64,000 bases of DNA, taken from NCBI RefSeq assembly GCF_003332275.1, contig NZ_QOVA01000005.1, positions 1 through 64,000 on the forward strand, given 5' to 3'. The translations under genes were made by a program, and so were the position numbers. Each line of letters begins with the position of its first letter. Positions within the stretch are counted from its first letter, which is position 1. Of the stretch, positions 50,842-60,426 are shown piece after piece. Source of the DNA: Edaphovirga cremea (GTDB lineage: Bacteria; Pseudomonadota; Gammaproteobacteria; Enterobacterales; Enterobacteriaceae). Below the pieces are notes generated by a model. It was not told the DNA's origin and ran no database searches. It was given only the letters and a program-made list of their open reading frames with translations.

Positions 50842-51102
50842 ATGGCTCAGGTTGAATGGTCAAAAAGAGCACTGAAACAACTTCTGTCTGTTGATACGCG
50901 TTATCAACAGGCGATAAGCCGCAGCGTTACACAATTGGCGCAATTTCCCACCCTGACAAAGGATGTGAAGAAACTCACGGAGTGCGGCAATTTGTATCGG
51001 TTACGGGTAGGGAATTACCGGGTGCTGTTTGAAATTATTCAGAGTAAGCCGATTGTGTGTCAGATTCAGGCAGTAAAAAGGCGCACCAGCAAAACCTACT
51101 GA
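50842..51102 (+). CDS. RelE/ParE-superfamily toxin
   Basis: Predicted type II toxin, 86 residues, with the RelE-like pattern: V-E-W-S-K-R-A-L-K-Q-L near the N-terminus, a helical middle, then L-T-E-C-G-N-L-Y-R-L-R-V-G-N-Y-R-V-L-F near residue 45 and a basic tail (V-K-R-R-T-S-K-T-Y). Relatives cleave mRNA on the ribosome. GAAGAGAAAAAT precedes the ATG. The antitoxin gene follows 41 bases downstream, so the order is toxin first, as in HigBA-type modules. Confidence 0.88.
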   Translation: MAQVEWSKRALKQLLSVDTRYQQAISRSVTQLAQFPTLTKDVKKLTECGNLYRLRVGNYRVLFEIIQSKPIVCQIQAVKRRTSKTY

Positions 51103-51143
51103 AAGCGGGCATTCGGCTGTTTATCTTGGTTAGCGGAGGAGTA

Positions 51144-51509
51144 ATGGCTAAAGTTCAATACATCACTGATGAAGGCGGCAAAGTAAAGTATGCAGTGCTG
51201 CCAATCGAAGAGTACCAGCATTTGCTGATCACCGCGCAGAGCTACGAAGATCTGCCCTACAACGCAGATCATACCGACAATGAAACGGTACCCGATCCCG
51301 TCGTACAACTGATGATCGCACAGCAGGTCAGTCTGCTCGCCGCCTGGCGTCTGTATCGCGGATTATCACAATATGATGTGGCAGAAAAACTGGGGACAAC
51401 CCAGTCAGCCATTTCACAACTTGAGGCTCAGGGATCAAAGCCACAAAAGAAAACGCGGGTCAAACTTGCCGCACTCTACCAATGTCGCCCTGAGCAAATG
51501 GTGTTGTAA
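51144..51509 (+). CDS. HTH-domain antitoxin of the RelE-like module
   Basis: Predicted antitoxin, 121 residues. The N-terminal part (K-V-K-Y-A-V-L-P-I-E-E-Y-Q-H-L-L near residue 13) resembles the dimerisation segment of RelB/Phd-like antitoxins. The C-terminal half is an XRE-type helix-turn-helix (Y-R-G-L-S-Q-Y-D-V-A-E-K-L-G-T-T-Q-S-A-I-S-Q-L-E). I chose ATG 51144, with GGAGGAG directly upstream, not the longer frame from 51057 that overlaps the toxin gene. It probably represses the shared promoter. Confidence 0.88.
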   Translation: MAKVQYITDEGGKVKYAVLPIEEYQHLLITAQSYEDLPYNADHTDNETVPDPVVQLMIAQQVSLLAAWRLYRGLSQYDVAEKLGTTQSAISQLEAQGSKPQKKTRVKLAALYQCRPEQMVL

Positions 51510-51549
51510 ATCCCCGACCAACTACGAGGCAATCCACCGCAAAGCGCGG

Positions 51550-51659
51550 CGTAAAGTGATTCGCGGCATGATTTTAGGTAGTTCATGACATGGTTTTAGG
51601 TAGTTCATGACATGGTTTCAGGTAGTTCATGACATAGTTTCAGGTAGTGCGCGGTATGG
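51550..51659. repeat. 22-bp tandem repeats at the end of an EamA gene
   Basis: Three nearly identical 22-bp units (51572-51593, 51594-51615, 51616-51637; core GGTAGTTCATGACATGG) are followed by a diverged unit (51638-51659) that contains the last codons and stop of the EamA gene. They are preceded by a more degenerate unit (51550-51571). There is no unique spacer between units, so this is not a CRISPR array. Confidence 0.9.
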
Positions 51660-52656
51660 CTTTTGGCGTTCCACGACGCAATAGCAGAACGCCCCCCATC
51701 ACCAGCGCGCTGCCAATTATCTGTAACAGCGACATCTTTTCGCCCAAAAGGGCAAAGGCGATCAGGGCGGTAAACACCAATTCCAAAGAGAGAATCAGGT
51801 TGGCAATACCCAGTGGCAGTAATTTGAGGCTAATGTTGTACAAACCAAACCCCAACAGCGTCGGCCCGGCCGCGAGAATCAGCAGCAGCCACCAACCTGT
51901 CCACTGAATGCCCTGCTCACCTTGTGAAAGAAAGAAAAGATTGCCGCTCATCCCTGACCATGAGATGCCAGGAAAAAGCGCCAGCACAAGATTGAACAGC
52001 AACTGATAGATCGCCGAAAACCCGAACACATAGAGAATGGTGTTCCATACCGGATAATGGCGTTCACTGGCCAGACGCCCACCCACGGCATAAAACGTGG
52101 AACCAATGGCAGAAAGAATGCCTATCGTTAGCCCTAATGGATTAAAAGAGGGCGAACTCAGGCTGCCATCGTTGCTCACCAGAAAGCAGCCGACCAGACT
52201 CACGGCAATCACCATCAACTCACGGGCGGACAGCTTTTCTCCGAACGCTATCCATCCGAGGAAAACCGTAAATCCTACCGAGAAATAGACCAGGATCGTG
52301 GCGATAGAGGCACCGTTCAGCGCCACCGAGAGCGTCCATAGGCCATTGAACAATGCCAGCAACAAGCCATAGCTGGCGTAAAAAGCCAGGCGCTCCCTCG
52401 GCAAGCGTAACCACTGTGGCTTGAAAAACAGCAGTACCAGCGCAAGTACCACCGACGTCAATGCTGCACGCCAGAAAGCCAGCACAAAAGTCGGCAAGTG
52501 AAAGCGGTCTGTCAGCACGCGGATGATAATGGCGGTAAATGCCAGCAGAAAAGCACTGATGCCTGCGATCAGATAACCTTGAGCGCCTGCAGACAGAGAC
52601 AGCAGGCCACTCCTTGGTAAGGGTGCTCCGGTAGGAATACCGGATGGCATCGTCAT
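51640..52656 (-). CDS. EamA/DMT-family transporter (second)
   Basis: Inner-membrane exporter of the DMT superfamily, 338 residues, with ten predicted helices in two EamA repeats. Typical segments are F-A-F/L-A-F-W-R-A-A-L near residue 62 and L-E-L-V-F-T-A-L-I-A-F-A-L-L-G-E-K near residue 297. The start at 52656 gives M-T-M-P-S-G; the frame is open to 52851 but that part would overlap the divergent regulator. The substrate is unknown. It ends inside a tandem-repeat block and is divergent from a MocR-type regulator, its likely controller. Confidence 0.88.
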   Translation of the reverse strand: MTMPSGIPTGAPLPRSGLLSLSAGAQGYLIAGISAFLLAFTAIIIRVLTDRFHLPTFVLAFWRAALTSVVLALVLLFFKPQWLRLPRERLAFYASYGLLLALFNGLWTLSVALNGASIATILVYFSVGFTVFLGWIAFGEKLSARELMVIAVSLVGCFLVSNDGSLSSPSFNPLGLTIGILSAIGSTFYAVGGRLASERHYPVWNTILYVFGFSAIYQLLFNLVLALFPGISWSGMSGNLFFLSQGEQGIQWTGWWLLLILAAGPTLLGFGLYNISLKLLPLGIANLILSLELVFTALIAFALLGEKMSLLQIIGSALVMGGVLLLRRGTPKAIPRTT

Positions 52657-52794
52657 AACGCGCTCACTTTTAGAAATAAAATGGATATAGGCCAATTTTA
52701 CTGAGCCTATCTGAGTCTGCCAGTACCACTTGTGTCTTATCTTGAACAGGCCACTTTCCCCTATTGCAACACGCGAACAAGCGTGACACCGTAG

Positions 52795-54291
52795 ATGTTC
52801 CATTACCGCAAAGGAAATCGTGAAACCGTGCACATTCCTCTTGATCGCCACAATCTGATCCCCCTTTACCTGCAGATTGAAGAGGCGCTGCGGTGCGCCA
52901 TTCTCGATGGTACGTTCAAGGATGGCGATAAACTGCCTTCGACCCGCACGCTCGCCAGCGAGCTGTCGGTGAGCCGGTTAACCACCGAAAATGCCTATGC
53001 GGAACTGGGGGCAAAAGGGTTGCTACAAACGCGCAGGGGCAGCGGTGCCTATGTTCGTCATCCACTGAGCACCCCGGCCATTCCCCCTTTGGACAGCAAC
53101 GAACCCTTTCCTTTGGATCGCTTCACTACCACCACGTCTCGCCTGGATGGCTATGCCGATATTCCCCTGCCTGAAGGGTTTATCAATTTCGCCGCCGGTA
53201 TTGGCAGCCCGATGATCTTTCCGCTGGAGGAGTTCCGAAAAATCATGCAGTCAGTGCTGCGCCGCCATGCCGAGGACGCCTTCAGTTACGGCGATTACTG
53301 CGGCTATTATCCCCTGCGCGATACATTGGCCAGGATTCTGAGTGTGCAGGGTATCCCCACGCGGGCTGAACAGGTGCTGATCACCAATGGTTCACAGCAT
53401 GCCATCAGTCTGGTGAGCCAATTGCTGCTCTCGGCGGGCGACAGCGTGTTGGTCGAAGAGCCGACCTATGCGGAAGCGCTCACCCTATTTTCACTCCACG
53501 GCATTAATGTGGTCTCCATCCCCTGCGACCAAGACGGGATGGAAGTCGATAAACTCGCCGACTTGCTGGAAAAACATCAGCCCAGGCTGATTTATACCAT
53601 CCCAAACTTTCATAACCCTACCGGTCGCTGCCTGAGCGAGGCGCGTCGTTATCAACTGCTCAATATCGTAGAGCAGACGGATATCCCCATTCTTGAAGAT
53701 GATTTCGTGGGTGATCTGCGTTACAGCGGCGCGACCTTGCCGTCACTGCGTTCCCTGTCTACACGCGGTAACGTAATCTATGTCAGCACTTTTTCCAAAA
53801 TGCTGCTGCCCAGCCTGCGCATCGGCTATCTGGTGGCGGATACGCGCTGGTATACACCGCTCGCACGGATAAAACATGCAGACAGCTTTACCAGTTCCAA
53901 TCTCATCCAGCGCTCTCTGGATGCTTTCGTTACCGTCGGGCGCTATGAAAAACAGCTCCAACGCGCCTGTCGGCTGTATAAGCGGCACCGTGATGCGATG
54001 GTGGCAGCCTTGAGGAGATATTTACCCGACGGCTGCCACTTTGAGATCCCCCAAGGAGGGCTGTTTATCTGGCTGCAATTACCCGCCGATGTCACTATCA
54101 GCCAACTCATGCCGTTGGCCTGGCAGCAGAAAGTGACGTTTGCCCGGGGCAGTTGTTTCTTTCAAGAGGATCCGCGCGCTGAATTTTCCCTGCGACTGAA
54201 TTTCGCCTCCAATACCCCTGAATTGATTGCTGAGGGAATCGAACGTCTCTCACAGGCGATTGTCCTTTGCCGTCAGCAACATCTGTCTTGA
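52795..54291 (+). CDS. MocR-type regulator (GntR HTH fused to aminotransferase fold)
   Basis: Transcription factor of 498 residues. The N-terminal GntR-type winged helix (about residues 14-80; L-P-S-T-R-T-L-A-S-E-L-S-V-S-R-L-T) is followed by a type I aminotransferase-like domain. The PLP-binding lysine is expected in Y-V-S-T-F-S-K-M-L near residue 328, with the N-F-H-N-P-T-G motif near residue 269. Members of this group sense PLP or amino compounds. The start at ATG 52795 has a weak ribosome-binding site, and a GTG at 52828 behind AAAGGAAA is an alternative. It is divergent from the EamA exporter. Confidence 0.9.
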   Translation: MFHYRKGNRETVHIPLDRHNLIPLYLQIEEALRCAILDGTFKDGDKLPSTRTLASELSVSRLTTENAYAELGAKGLLQTRRGSGAYVRHPLSTPAIPPLDSNEPFPLDRFTTTTSRLDGYADIPLPEGFINFAAGIGSPMIFPLEEFRKIMQSVLRRHAEDAFSYGDYCGYYPLRDTLARILSVQGIPTRAEQVLITNGSQHAISLVSQLLLSAGDSVLVEEPTYAEALTLFSLHGINVVSIPCDQDGMEVDKLADLLEKHQPRLIYTIPNFHNPTGRCLSEARRYQLLNIVEQTDIPILEDDFVGDLRYSGATLPSLRSLSTRGNVIYVSTFSKMLLPSLRIGYLVADTRWYTPLARIKHADSFTSSNLIQRSLDAFVTVGRYEKQLQRACRLYKRHRDAMVAALRRYLPDGCHFEIPQGGLFIWLQLPADVTISQLMPLAWQQKVTFARGSCFFQEDPRAEFSLRLNFASNTPELIAEGIERLSQAIVLCRQQHLS

Positions 54292-54500
54292 GCTGAAAAA
54301 TGCTGCGCAGATATCAAGGCGAATGCGATTTCGATTAGACCCTGCGCGATTGATCGCAAACACATCGTTAATTCGGCGACATTACCTGCGTCTCTCTATC
54401 CGCCACCGACGCAGGTTGGTATCATGTTCACTACGCTTCGACGCCACCGGTGCATATCGCCGGGTACTGATGATAATTTGCACTTTAAGGACCCCACGCG

Positions 54501-55523
54501 ATGCAACCTCTGAGTGGCCCTGGCGCGCCCAATGCCAGCGATCGATCCCAGGCTCCAGCCAAAATTCCTCCCGGCACAGACAATCAGCCCTTAACGCCGG
54601 GACAGCGAACCACGCTGGAGAAATTGATCGTCAAGATTATGGCGCTTATGCCGGTAAAATCGGCAGAGATTTGGGCTGCTTTGCGCCACGATCTGGGGGT
54701 TTCCAATGAGGGTGAACTCGATTCGCGCCATTTCCCGGCCGCAGAGAAACTCCTGCAAAACCGATTGACGATAGCGCAGGACACCCACGCCTCCCGCCAA
54801 CTGATGCAGCAATTGACCGAACTTCTGCCGCAGGGAAATAATCGTCAGGCGGTTAGTGATTTTATTCGCCAGCAATTTGGTCACACAGTGCTCAGTCAGC
54901 TTACCCACGAACAGCTGCAACAGGTTCTGGTACTGATTCAATCCGGTGAATTGACCATTCCACAGCCGCAACAAACGACCGTGACCGCCCGGCCACTATT
55001 GCCTGCCGAACAACACTCTTTGCAGCAGCAAGTGACCAAGCTGAGTGCCGCAACGGGTGAAGTGCCAGCAAAAATCTGGCACGAGTTGTTTAATTTGATT
55101 GGTATAAAAAACAATGATCCAATCCCTGCGCGCCATTTCCAACTGGTCAGTCAGTTCTTGCAGGTGCAGATTACGCTGAGCCAACAAACGGCCCCTACGC
55201 TACATAATCTGCTCGGTGTGCTCAAGCAGCCTGCGACGCCGCATGAGCAGCAAAGTCTGGCCGATTACGCGCAGACCCGTTTCAACGCATCGTTGACGAC
55301 CGTGCTCACGCAACCGCAATTGTATGAAGTGATCGGCTTTCTGTTCTCCCATCGGGTAACGGATAAAGAGAACGTCATTGCGCCGCTGTCTGCCCAACCC
55401 TCGCCCCAGCCTTTGTTGCACCCATTGATTGCGATGTTACCGGTTCCCTTGCAATCAGGCGGCAAACCGTTATTGGTCGTTGCCGCCGTGGTGATCGTGA
55501 TGCTGTTATGGCTGCTTTTTTGA
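54501..55523 (+). CDS. flk: flagellar hook-assembly checkpoint protein Flk
   Basis: Membrane-anchored regulator that couples flagellar hook completion to secretion, 340 residues (E. coli 331). The N-terminus is proline/glutamine-rich and polar. The middle contains repeats of the form N-N-R-Q-A-V-S-D-F-I-R-Q-Q-F-G near residue 112 and L-L-P-A-E-Q-H-S-L near residue 166. A single C-terminal transmembrane helix (V-V-A-A-V-V-I-V-M-L-L-W-L-L) anchors it. AAGGA lies 10 bases before the ATG. In E. coli it directly follows pdxB; here about 6.5 kb of accessory genes intervene. The 209 bases before it hold no recognised feature. Confidence 0.93.
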   Translation: MQPLSGPGAPNASDRSQAPAKIPPGTDNQPLTPGQRTTLEKLIVKIMALMPVKSAEIWAALRHDLGVSNEGELDSRHFPAAEKLLQNRLTIAQDTHASRQLMQQLTELLPQGNNRQAVSDFIRQQFGHTVLSQLTHEQLQQVLVLIQSGELTIPQPQQTTVTARPLLPAEQHSLQQQVTKLSAATGEVPAKIWHELFNLIGIKNNDPIPARHFQLVSQFLQVQITLSQQTAPTLHNLLGVLKQPATPHEQQSLADYAQTRFNASLTTVLTQPQLYEVIGFLFSHRVTDKENVIAPLSAQPSPQPLLHPLIAMLPVPLQSGGKPLLVVAAVVIVMLLWLLF

Positions 55524-55563
55524 GTTGAATCAGTTACAGCCGCACTCTTGCCCCACCTCATTC

Positions 55564-56682
55564 TTACAGGCTGAGCAGTAACCAGCCCACCAGCGCGCCC
55601 CACGCGAGAAACGGCAGGGAATAATAGTGGAACTTCAGCCAGATGCGACGATCGTTAGCCATTCTCAATGCAATCAGATTCGCCAGCGATCCTATTGCCA
55701 GACCGTAACCGCCGATATTTACCGCATAAGCGATCAGCGCACTTGAAGGCAGATAATTCATCATCAAAATCGTCGCCGGTACGTTACTGATGATTTGCGA
55801 CAGGCCGATTCCCAGGGCAAAGATTCCCGGCGGCGACAGGTGGGCAATTTCTGCGAACAGCGGTTGCAAAGGGGCCAGGGTGACAATGAGTCTGACATCA
55901 ATAAACATCACGATAAAAACAAAAATCAGGCTCCAGTCGATATGCAATAGCACCCGGCGCTCAACAATCAGGAAGCCAACAAACACTGCCAGCAATCCGT
56001 AAATAGCCACGCCCAGATCCACACAGGCGATGAACAGGATGTACAACACAACGCAACCGATCAGCAAACGTTTCTGGTAGGGATAGCCTTGCGTATCGGC
56101 TTTTTTCTGGATCTCCTGTGCCGGGAAACTCAACCAGGTCACCAGCAATAAGGTTGTGACCATCGCCAACATAAGGGGAGTCATTTGCGCAATGAAAGCC
56201 ATAAACGACAGACCGGATTTACTCCACAGCAAAATATTCTGCGGGTTACCGATCGGCGTCAGCAGAGAACCGGCATTGACCGCCAGTGCTTCAAAAATAA
56301 TCAGTCGGGTAACCGGGAGCGAAGAGAGTTTCTTCAGCGTCATCGTTAGCGGAATAACAATAAACAGGGCCACATCGTTGGTCAGAAAAGTCGACAACAG
56401 CGCCGCAGCGGAAACCAGAAATAACGCCAGTTTACGTTCGCTACGTAAGCCGTTAAGAATCCGACGACCTATGAAATCAAAATAGCCGCTGACTTCCACC
56501 CCCTTCGTCAATAGCATCAGCCCAAGCAAGGTAATGATGGTCGTCCAATCAACAAAACTCGCAAACTCCTTCACCAGCGATAAACGAAAAACGGTGAGTA
56601 TCACGCCCACCAGCAATAACACATGCAGCAGACGATCTTTCAGGAAGGGTTTACCCAGCGTCTTAAGTGCAGCAACTATCAT
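55564..56682 (-). CDS. ybiR: YbiR-type anion permease (ArsB/NhaD superfamily)
   Basis: Predicted inner-membrane transporter, 372 residues, with about ten helices. Segments shared with E. coli YbiR include W-T-T-I-I-T-L-L-G-L-M-L-L-T-K-G-V-E, F-L-T-N-D-V-A-L-F-I-V, and A-G-S-L-L-T-P-I-G-N-P-Q-N, the last being a superfamily hallmark. The C-terminal half has I-S-N-V-P-A-T-I-L and L-I-A-L-R-M-A-N-D-R-R-I-W. The substrate is unknown. In E. coli ybiR lies elsewhere, so its presence between flk and fabB is a local difference. It is convergent with flk. Confidence 0.9.
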   Translation of the reverse strand: MIVAALKTLGKPFLKDRLLHVLLLVGVILTVFRLSLVKEFASFVDWTTIITLLGLMLLTKGVEVSGYFDFIGRRILNGLRSERKLALFLVSAAALLSTFLTNDVALFIVIPLTMTLKKLSSLPVTRLIIFEALAVNAGSLLTPIGNPQNILLWSKSGLSFMAFIAQMTPLMLAMVTTLLLVTWLSFPAQEIQKKADTQGYPYQKRLLIGCVVLYILFIACVDLGVAIYGLLAVFVGFLIVERRVLLHIDWSLIFVFIVMFIDVRLIVTLAPLQPLFAEIAHLSPPGIFALGIGLSQIISNVPATILMMNYLPSSALIAYAVNIGGYGLAIGSLANLIALRMANDRRIWLKFHYYSLPFLAWGALVGWLLLSL

Positions 56683-56901
56683 AGTTTTTAGATGACCCTA
56701 CAGAAGGTTTTTATGGGGGCAAACGTTAGCGCAGCGGCTCAATTTACTCCAGTCAATTTATTCCCGGCTATCTATACCAAGAATGTCAGAAGATCCCGTC
56801 ACTCAACCCGATCTTCATTGGCATAAAATCAGGGTTATTGACGGCTTATGGTGCAAATATTTATGCCGAAATCATCGGTTGCGGTGCGACGCCATGGACG
56901 T

Positions 56902-56924
56902 AAAAAAGCCCGCTCGCGGCGGGC
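56902..56924 (-). terminator. fabB terminator
   Basis: Stem GCCCGC/GCGGGC (56908-56913 with 56919-56924), followed on the minus strand by six T, 27 bases past the fabB stop. Confidence 0.8.
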
Positions 56925-56950
56925 CTGACAATCAATGCACAGCGATAAAC

Positions 56951-58168
56951 TTACTGCTTGAACTTGCGCATAACCAAGGTTGCGTTGGTGCCGCCAAAGC
57001 CAAAGCTGTTGGACATCACCGTGTTCAAATCGCTCTGCGTGGTTTTGGTAATGATGTTCATTCCTGCCGCTTGCTCATCGAGATTCTCGATGTTGATGCT
57101 CGGCGTGACGAAACCGTGCTCCAGCATCAGCAGGCTATAAATCGCTTCCTGCACACCGGCGGCACCCAAAGAGTGACCCGTCATGGCTTTGGTTGAGGAG
57201 AGCGCGGGTGTGTTATCACCGAATACTTCACGGATGGCACCCAGTTCTTTGACATCACCGATTGGCGTTGAGGTGCCGTGCACGTTCACGTAATCAATCG
57301 GGGTATCCACGCCGTTCATCGCCATTTTCATGCAGCGAACCGCGCCTTCACCTGAAGGGGCAACCATGTCAGCGCCGTCAGATGTCGCACCGTAACCGAT
57401 GATTTCGGCATAAATATGTGCGCCACGCGCCAGTGCGTGTTCCAGTTCTTCAACCACCACCATACCGCCGCCGCCAGCGATAACAAATCCATCGCGATCC
57501 TGATCGTAAGTACGGGAGGCTTTTTCCGGGGTGTCGTTATATTTTGTGGACAGCGCGCCCATGGCGTCGAATTCACAGGCCATTTCCCAGCACAGTTCTT
57601 CACCGCCGCCAGCAAAAACCACGTCCTGTTTGCCCAGTTGGATCATCTCAACCGCGTTGCCGATACAGTGCGCAGAGGTCGCACAGGCAGAGCTGATGGA
57701 GTAGTTGACGCCACGGATTTTAAATGGCGTGGCGAGACAAGCAGAGACACCGGACGCCATGGCTTTGGTCACCATGTAAGGGCCGACGCCTTTCAAGCCC
57801 TTGGCACGCATGCCGTCAGAACCTGCAACCTGATTGCGCGGAGAGCCGCCACCAGAGCCAGCGATAAGGCCGGTGCGTTCGTTGGAGACTTGTTCATCCG
57901 TCAGACCGGAATCGTCAATCGCTTGCTGCATGGAAATATAAGCGTAGATAGAGGCATCACTCATGAAACGCAAGACTTTGCGGTCAATCAGATCTTTGGG
58001 ATCTATCCCCTTAACGTCGCCCCAAACGTGACTACGCATGCCCGCATCTTTCAATTCTTGCGAGAAAGTGATCCCTGAACGCCCTTCTTTCAGAGATGCC
58101 AAAACTTCCTGCTGGTTATTACCAATGCTAGAGACGATGCCTAGGCCAGTAATCACTGCACGTTTCAT
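56951..58168 (-). CDS. fabB: 3-oxoacyl-ACP synthase I
   Basis: Elongating condensing enzyme of type II fatty acid synthesis, required for unsaturated fatty acids. The protein has 405 residues, about the length of E. coli FabB. The catalytic triad is visible: C162 in [10 protein letters not shown], a histidine in [10 protein letters not shown] near residue 297, and one in [10 protein letters not shown] near residue 332. The C-terminal [10 protein letters not shown] loop is present. It is transcribed alone behind a promoter whose spacer holds a FabR-type operator. Confidence 0.98.
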   Translation of the reverse strand: MKRAVITGLGIVSSIGNNQQEVLASLKEGRSGITFSQELKDAGMRSHVWGDVKGIDPKDLIDRKVLRFMSDASIYAYISMQQAIDDSGLTDEQVSNERTGLIAGSGGGSPRNQVAGSDGMRAKGLKGVGPYMVTKAMASGVSACLATPFKIRGVNYSISSACATSAHCIGNAVEMIQLGKQDVVFAGGGEELCWEMACEFDAMGALSTKYNDTPEKASRTYDQDRDGFVIAGGGGMVVVEELEHALARGAHIYAEIIGYGATSDGADMVAPSGEGAVRCMKMAMNGVDTPIDYVNVHGTSTPIGDVKELGAIREVFGDNTPALSSTKAMTGHSLGAAGVQEAIYSLLMLEHGFVTPSINIENLDEQAAGMNIITKTTQSDLNTVMSNSFGFGGTNATLVMRKFKQ

Positions 58169-58209
58169 TTAATACCTCTTCCACTTTTATACTCGGGATT
58201 TTGCCTCGC

Positions 58210-58238
58210 ACTTTAGCGTACAGTTGTACGCCGAACAA
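58210..58238 (-). promoter_or_regulatory. fabB promoter with FabR-type operator
   Basis: Minus strand: TTGTTC (58238-58233), a 17-base spacer and TAAAGT (58215-58210). The spacer contains the perfect inverted repeat GCGTACA-N2-TGTACGC (58216-58231), matching the core of known FabR sites upstream of E. coli fabB. FabR bound there would block RNA polymerase. Confidence 0.8.
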
Positions 58239-58334
58239 GTCCGATCAGCAATGAGATCTGTTTCAGAAGCAAATTTGCTCCTCTGCCGCTAGAGGGATAA
58301 AATCGCTGGAACCCTTGAATCAAGAGTATTTCCT

Positions 58335-60356
58335 GTGAAACAGCCCCCCATCCAAAGCGCATCTCTGAGTTGGAACGATCAGGGTACACCTGTATCCCAA
58401 CATTTTGGTGACATCTATTTTTCAAATGAGGATGGGCTCGAAGAGACACGCCACGTTTTTTTGCATTGTAATCATTTTCCGGCCCGTTTCAGCGATCACC
58501 CTCGCCCTTTATGTATCGTAGCAGAGACTGGTTTTGGTACCGGGCTGAACTTCCTTACGCTGTGGCAGGCTTTTGATCGTTTTCGCCAGCAGGAGCCGGA
58601 AGCTACCCTGAAAAGACTGCATTTTATCAGCTTCGAAAAATTCCCGCTGCAGGCGGACGATCTCGGCGCAGCACTCGCGCATTGGCCAGAATTGGCGGAA
58701 TATGCCGATGCGCTTCGCCGTCAGTGGCCGTTGCCTTTTGCCGGATGCCACCGCCTGATATTGGCTAACGGCGCCGTTACGCTGGATTTATGGTTTGGTG
58801 ACGTCAATACCTTGCTTCCTGAATGTGATGTAAGTTTGGAGAATCAGGTGGATGCATGGTTTCTCGATGGCTTTGCCCCGTCGAAAAATCCAGATATGTG
58901 GTCCGAAACGTTGTTTGCTGCCATGGCGCGCCTCGCTCGTCCCGGCGGCACATTTGCAACCTTCACCGCCGCCGGTTTTGTCCGGCGTGGACTGCAACAG
59001 GCCGGTTTTACCGCCGCAAAGGTGAGAGGTTTTGGTCAGAAGCGTGAAATGCTCGCCGGTGTTCTGGATGTCCCGCCCACACTGACCGATCCCGCGCCCT
59101 GGTATGTGCGCCCTGCCGCGCAACAACCGCTGGATATTGCCATTATTGGCGGCGGCATCGCCAGTGTTCTCACCGCGTCGGCGCTATTACGCCGTGGGGC
59201 GAAAGTGACACTCTATTGCGCAGATAGCCATGCCGCAGAAGGTGCATCTGGCAATCGTCAGGGCGCGGTGTATCCGCTGCTTAATGGCAAACATGATGCG
59301 TTGGAAGATTTCTTTGCCTGCGCGTTTACCTTTGCGCAAAGGCAGTATCAGCAACTTGCTGATGCAGGTCTTGAATTTGACCATCAATGGTGCGGCGTCA
59401 GCCAATTGGGATATGACGAGAAGAGCGGCAGAAAAATCGCGCGGATCCTGTCAGGTGACTGGCCGGACGGACTGGTTAGCGCGAAAACCGCTGCTGAAAT
59501 GGATCAGGAGACGGGTTTGCCGTGCGGATTCGGCGGTCTGGGTTATCCGCTGGGAGGCTGGTTATCACCACAGCAATTGACCCGAGCCCTGTTGAGAAAA
59601 CTTCAGGATCAGGGTCTCATCTACCATGCTGACTATTCGTTGCAACAACTCTCAGCGCGTAATGATGGCGGTTGGACGCTGGATTTCAGCAACGGTCAGC
59701 AGACCCTCCACCCGACGGTGATTCTGGCGAATGGACATCAGCTTGGCGCATTTATCCAGAGCGAAAAGCTGCCGGTTTATCCGGTACGCGGTCAGGTATC
59801 CCATATTCCTGCCAATGGCGAAATACGGCAACTCAAGCAGGTACTCTGTTACGACGGCTATCTGACGCCGATGAATCCTGCGACCCAGCAACATTGCATC
59901 GGCGCCAGCTATCAGCGGGGAGAGACGGAAACTGACTACCGTGATTCTGAACAGCAGCAGAACCGCCAGCGCCTGATCGATTGCCTGCCAAACCAGGAGT
60001 GGCCGACGCATATTGATGTCAGTGCGGGACAGGCACGCAGTGGCGTTCGTTGCGCGACCCGCGACCATTTACCGATGCTGGGTTCCGTCCCGGATTATGC
60101 TGCAACGTTGGCGCAGTATGAGGATCTTCCACGGCAAATAAAACGCGGCCTGCCGATTCAATCTGCACCTGTATTGCGCAATCTGTTTGTCATAGGCGCG
60201 CTCGGTTCACGCGGTTTAAGCTCTGCACCGCTGGCCGCAGAGATCCTCGCCGCACAGATTTTTGCTGAACCCCAACCGTGTTCAACCGCCATTCTGCACG
60301 CGCTGAATCCCAACCGCCTGTGGATCAGAAAATTGCTGAAAAGCCGCCCGGTTTAA
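58335..60356 (+). CDS. mnmC: bifunctional tRNA (mnm5s2U34) enzyme MnmC
   Basis: Finishes wobble uridine modification in certain tRNAs: the C-terminal FAD-dependent domain removes carboxymethyl and the N-terminal SAM-dependent domain methylates. It has 673 residues (E. coli 668). The methyltransferase part covers about residues 1-245, with [10 protein letters not shown] near residue 65 and [12 protein letters not shown] near residue 177. The FAD domain starts with [10 protein letters not shown] near residue 264. The start lies 167 bases from divergent fabB. A terminator lies after it. Confidence 0.96.
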   Translation: MKQPPIQSASLSWNDQGTPVSQHFGDIYFSNEDGLEETRHVFLHCNHFPARFSDHPRPLCIVAETGFGTGLNFLTLWQAFDRFRQQEPEATLKRLHFISFEKFPLQADDLGAALAHWPELAEYADALRRQWPLPFAGCHRLILANGAVTLDLWFGDVNTLLPECDVSLENQVDAWFLDGFAPSKNPDMWSETLFAAMARLARPGGTFATFTAAGFVRRGLQQAGFTAAKVRGFGQKREMLAGVLDVPPTLTDPAPWYVRPAAQQPLDIAIIGGGIASVLTASALLRRGAKVTLYCADSHAAEGASGNRQGAVYPLLNGKHDALEDFFACAFTFAQRQYQQLADAGLEFDHQWCGVSQLGYDEKSGRKIARILSGDWPDGLVSAKTAAEMDQETGLPCGFGGLGYPLGGWLSPQQLTRALLRKLQDQGLIYHADYSLQQLSARNDGGWTLDFSNGQQTLHPTVILANGHQLGAFIQSEKLPVYPVRGQVSHIPANGEIRQLKQVLCYDGYLTPMNPATQQHCIGASYQRGETETDYRDSEQQQNRQRLIDCLPNQEWPTHIDVSAGQARSGVRCATRDHLPMLGSVPDYAATLAQYEDLPRQIKRGLPIQSAPVLRNLFVIGALGSRGLSSAPLAAEILAAQIFAEPQPCSTAILHALNPNRLWIRKLLKSRPV

Positions 60357-60394
60357 TGGAAGGAATAATTCGTTGATGGGGTGCTGTAACTCGA

Positions 60395-60420
60395 GAAAAA
60401 ACGGCCTCTGAAAAGAGGCC
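60395..60420 (-). terminator. terminator between mnmC and yfcL
   Basis: Perfect 7-bp stem GGCCTCT/AGAGGCC with loop GAAA. Six or seven A on the left give a T run on the minus strand, so it ends the epmC-yfcL transcript. Confidence 0.8.
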
Positions 60421-60426
60421 CGTTTG

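Noticed and set aside
51572..51659. CRISPR-like repeats
   Set aside because: The 22-bp units are directly adjacent with no unique spacers, and there are no cas genes.
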